From a bacterium (GTDB taxonomy: Bacteria > UBA9089 > JASEGY01): a DNA stretch of 6,515 nt. Below are positions 4,878 through 6,515 of the stretch, piece by piece (the stretch's first letter is position 1; each line of letters opens with the position of its first letter). The position numbers and the translations under genes are program-made. The notes beneath the pieces were generated by a model. That model did no database searches. It worked only from the letters and a program-made list of their open reading frames with translations, and was not told the DNA's origin. The DNA lies in assembly GCA_030019105.1 (NCBI GenBank), contig JASEGY010000208.1:1-6515 (forward strand). Reading direction: 5' to 3'.

Positions 4878-5022
4878 CTAGCAGTCTGTCGGAGAGAAAA
4901 TCTATCTGTGCGCAATTTTGTAGTGGTCGAGCTTGCTCGACGTTTTGGCAGAGCAAGCTCTGCAACTACAACAAGATGCCGTGAACATTGGGATTCTCTA
5001 TTTCACTCCGACAGACTGCTAG
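4878..5022. mobile_element. 145-bp MITE-like element with perfect 17-bp ends
   Basis: CTAGCAGTCTGTCGGAG (4878-4894) is the exact reverse complement of 5006-5022. There is no ORF inside. The outermost CTAG on each side is itself palindromic, so the element could equally be 4882-5018 with 13-bp ends and a 4-bp CTAG target duplication. The right end is only 8 nt before the aldolase ribosome site. The interior carries a separate hairpin cluster. Confidence 0.85.
4918..4971. repeat. Clover-like nested hairpins inside the MITE
   Basis: The outer stem TTGTAGT (4918-4924) / ACTACAA (4965-4971) encloses two perfect hairpins, GTCGAGC-TT-GCTCGAC (4926-4941) and GCAGAGC-AA-GCTCTGC (4948-4963). The loop-flanking cores AGCTTGCT and AGCAAGCT are reverse complements of each other, so the two hairpins may be diverged copies of one unit. 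Confidence 0.88.
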
Positions 5023-5030
5023 AGTTCTGA

Positions 5031-5040
5031 GGAGGAGGTG
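5031..5040 (+). promoter_or_regulatory. Strong ribosome binding site deciding the TTG start
   Basis: GGAGGAGGTG ends 6 nt before TTG 5047. The only nearby upstream in-frame start, GTG 5038, hits TGA at 5044, so TTG is the start. Confidence 0.8.
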
Positions 5041-5046
5041 GGTTGA

Positions 5047-6438
5047 TTGACATACGAGGGAATAGAAGACCTGATCGGTGCTTTGAAGGGAATAGTAAAC
5101 GAGAAGGGTGAAATAATAGAGCCAAAAGGCTTTTGTCAACTACTTGACCCCTTAGTCTATACTTCGGTCTTTCATGCTGATCCGGAAGTAGTTAGCGCCT
5201 GCCAATGGCTTATCTGGGAAGGGGCAAGGGTCCTGGGGGTATACCCGGCTTCTATTCAGGAAATATACGCAGCTAAAGGTGGCGGAGATTGTCAGGGGGC
5301 CACTGTTTTGGCGATAAACCTTCGGGGGCTGGCCTACGACGCAGCCAGGGCTGTCATTCGGGCGGCAAAGATGAACCGTTCCGGGAATTTTATCTTTGAG
5401 GTGGCCAGATCAGAGATAGGATATACTTATCAATCCCCCGCCGAATACGCCACGGTAGTTATGGCCGCTGCCCTGCGGGAAGGCTATCAGGGGCCGCTCT
5501 TTCTTCAGGGAGATCACTTCCAGATTGAGGCCCGGGCCTATCAAGAGGACAGAGAAACAGAGATAGAAAAGCTCAAGGCCCTGATCACCATGGCGGTTAG
5601 GGCAGGATTTTACAATATCGACATCGATGCCTCCACCCTGGTTGATCTGACCCAGCCTACGCTCAGAGAGCAACAGAGGCCTAATTTCGAGGTTACAGCC
5701 CTTTTGATTGCCTTTATCAGGGGAATCCAGCCGGAAGGGATTGCCATCTCAATTGGTGGTGAGATCGGGGGGATAGGCGGAAAGAACAGCACTGAAGAGG
5801 ATCTCCGGGCTTTTTTAGACGGTTTGAGGGGAAAGCTGGAAAATATATCCCCTGATTTGATCGGCCTGAGCAAGGTCAGTGTTCAGACCGGAACTACCCA
5901 TGGGGGAGTAGTCCTGCCCAATGGCACAGTGGCCAAAGTAAAATTAGACTTTGATACCCTGAGAAGATTGTCAGAGATAGCTAAAGAAGAGTATGGCCTG
6001 GCCGGGGCGGTGCAGCATGGGGCTTCTACTTTACCGGCAGAAGCCTTTCATTACTTCCCGGGCACAGATACGGTCGAGGTTCACTTAGCCACGAAATTTC
6101 AAAATATGATTTATGATGACCCTGATTTCCCTTCTGAACTCAAAGATGAAATTTATGCTTACTTAAAGGAAGAGTTTGTTGCAGAATGGAAGAATGGGCA
6201 GACGGAAGAACAGTTTATCTATAAAACCAGAAAGAAGGGCTTTGGCCCCTTTAAAAAACAGATCTGGGATTTGCCCCTGTCAGTTCGAAAAGGGATTAGC
6301 CGGCGGCTGGAAGAGAAATTTAATTTCCTCTTTCATGAACTTCGGGCCACCGACACCTATGATATGGTCGCAGCAAGGGTTGCGCCTGTTTACGTCGCCA
6401 GGGCTATGCCGGAAAGCTTGAAAAAGCTTGTCAATTGA
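5047..6438 (+). CDS. Class II fructose-bisphosphate-type aldolase, long form
   Basis: A 463-aa zinc aldolase-like protein that would cleave or form a ketose bisphosphate such as fructose 1,6-bisphosphate in glycolysis/gluconeogenesis. Visible active-site segments: GDHFQ (Asp156, His157; the acid-base Asp and first Zn ligand of class II aldolases), YNIDIDAST (189-197), the GGEIGGIGGKNSTEED loop (237 onward, equivalent to the EIG.GG.ED motif), THGGV (His285) and VQHGAST (His324), the last two corresponding to the other Zn histidines. It is about 100 residues longer than E. coli FbaA, the extra length lying mainly in the C-terminal part after about residue 350. Substrate is inferred; tagatose-bisphosphate or another ketose is possible. 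The start is TTG. No other glycolytic gene is adjacent. Confidence 0.87.
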   Translation: MTYEGIEDLIGALKGIVNEKGEIIEPKGFCQLLDPLVYTSVFHADPEVVSACQWLIWEGARVLGVYPASIQEIYAAKGGGDCQGATVLAINLRGLAYDAARAVIRAAKMNRSGNFIFEVARSEIGYTYQSPAEYATVVMAAALREGYQGPLFLQGDHFQIEARAYQEDRETEIEKLKALITMAVRAGFYNIDIDASTLVDLTQPTLREQQRPNFEVTALLIAFIRGIQPEGIAISIGGEIGGIGGKNSTEEDLRAFLDGLRGKLENISPDLIGLSKVSVQTGTTHGGVVLPNGTVAKVKLDFDTLRRLSEIAKEEYGLAGAVQHGASTLPAEAFHYFPGTDTVEVHLATKFQNMIYDDPDFPSELKDEIYAYLKEEFVAEWKNGQTEEQFIYKTRKKGFGPFKKQIWDLPLSVRKGISRRLEEKFNFLFHELRATDTYDMVAARVAPVYVARAMPESLKKLVN

Positions 6439-6491
6439 GGTAAGAAAAGATATGTTTGGAGTATCCTCTTCAAATCTATTGGTGTATCTGG

Positions 6492-6515
6492 TTGTAGGTT
6501 GTAAGTTGTAAGTTA
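6492..6515. repeat. Heptamer tandem repeat at the right edge
   Basis: TTGTAGG, TTGTAAG, TTGTAAG, then TTA at the window end. A lone relative, TTGTAGG followed by TTGTG, occurs at 2780-2791. The array probably continues past the window. The rest of 6439-6491 holds no recognisable gene or terminator. Confidence 0.6.

Noticed and set aside
5410..5873. Two reverse-strand ORFs over the aldolase
   Set aside because: They are antisense shadows of a strongly conserved coding region, with low-complexity Pro/Ser content.
6452..6511. 19-codon ORF after the aldolase
   Set aside because: It is very short, has no good ribosome site, and its end is formed by the heptamer repeat.

Overview
This is bacterial DNA of moderate GC with closely packed small genes on the + strand. 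Nothing fixes the genus. Many different toxin-antitoxin-like pairs sit beside scattered palindromic repeats, and a long-form class II aldolase is present. That mix suggests an uncultivated, metagenome-type lineage, which is an inference from style only. I see no rRNA, tRNA, CRISPR array or full transposase gene.

Layout. (1) 1-835: the 3' part of a HepT-like toxin gene overlaps a complete Nudix hydrolase gene by 20 nt. A 50-bp near-perfect inverted repeat (1-50 and 786-835) flanks the block. (2) 845-897: first of three copies of a ~53-bp palindromic repeat. (3) 951-1506: DUF4258 protein plus a YgiT-type zinc-finger protein, an MqsR/MqsA-like pair. (4) 1585-2169: ribbon-helix-helix antitoxin plus a PIN-domain toxin that has lost its C-terminus. 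(5) 2258-2742: small putative antitoxin overlapping a ParE-family toxin. (6) 2839-3687: pyrK, the electron-transfer subunit of dihydroorotate dehydrogenase, with a palindromic repeat inserted in frame in its iron-sulfur loop. (7) 3727-4489: a DUF4160 gene broken by two non-coding, hairpin-forming insertions. One of them has an 8-bp target duplication and 12-bp terminal inverted repeats. (8) 4603-4857: intact DUF2442, the usual neighbour of DUF4160. (9) 4878-5022: a 145-bp MITE-like element with perfect 17-bp ends. (10) 5047-6438: class II fructose-bisphosphate-type aldolase. (11) The right edge enters a TTGTAAG heptamer repeat.

Reading. Five two-gene stress/addiction-type modules of different families lie side by side in under 5 kb. 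Two or three of them are eroded: the PIN toxin is truncated, DUF4160 is split in three, and the ParE partner has a doubtful N-terminus. Small non-autonomous elements have landed in and around them, and even inside housekeeping pyrK. Taken together this looks like a decaying toxin-antitoxin/MITE island next to two metabolic genes. The two observations most worth following up are the HepT-Nudix overlap inside a long inverted repeat, and the DUF4160 gene, whose ancestral 81-codon frame can be restored by removing the two insertions.
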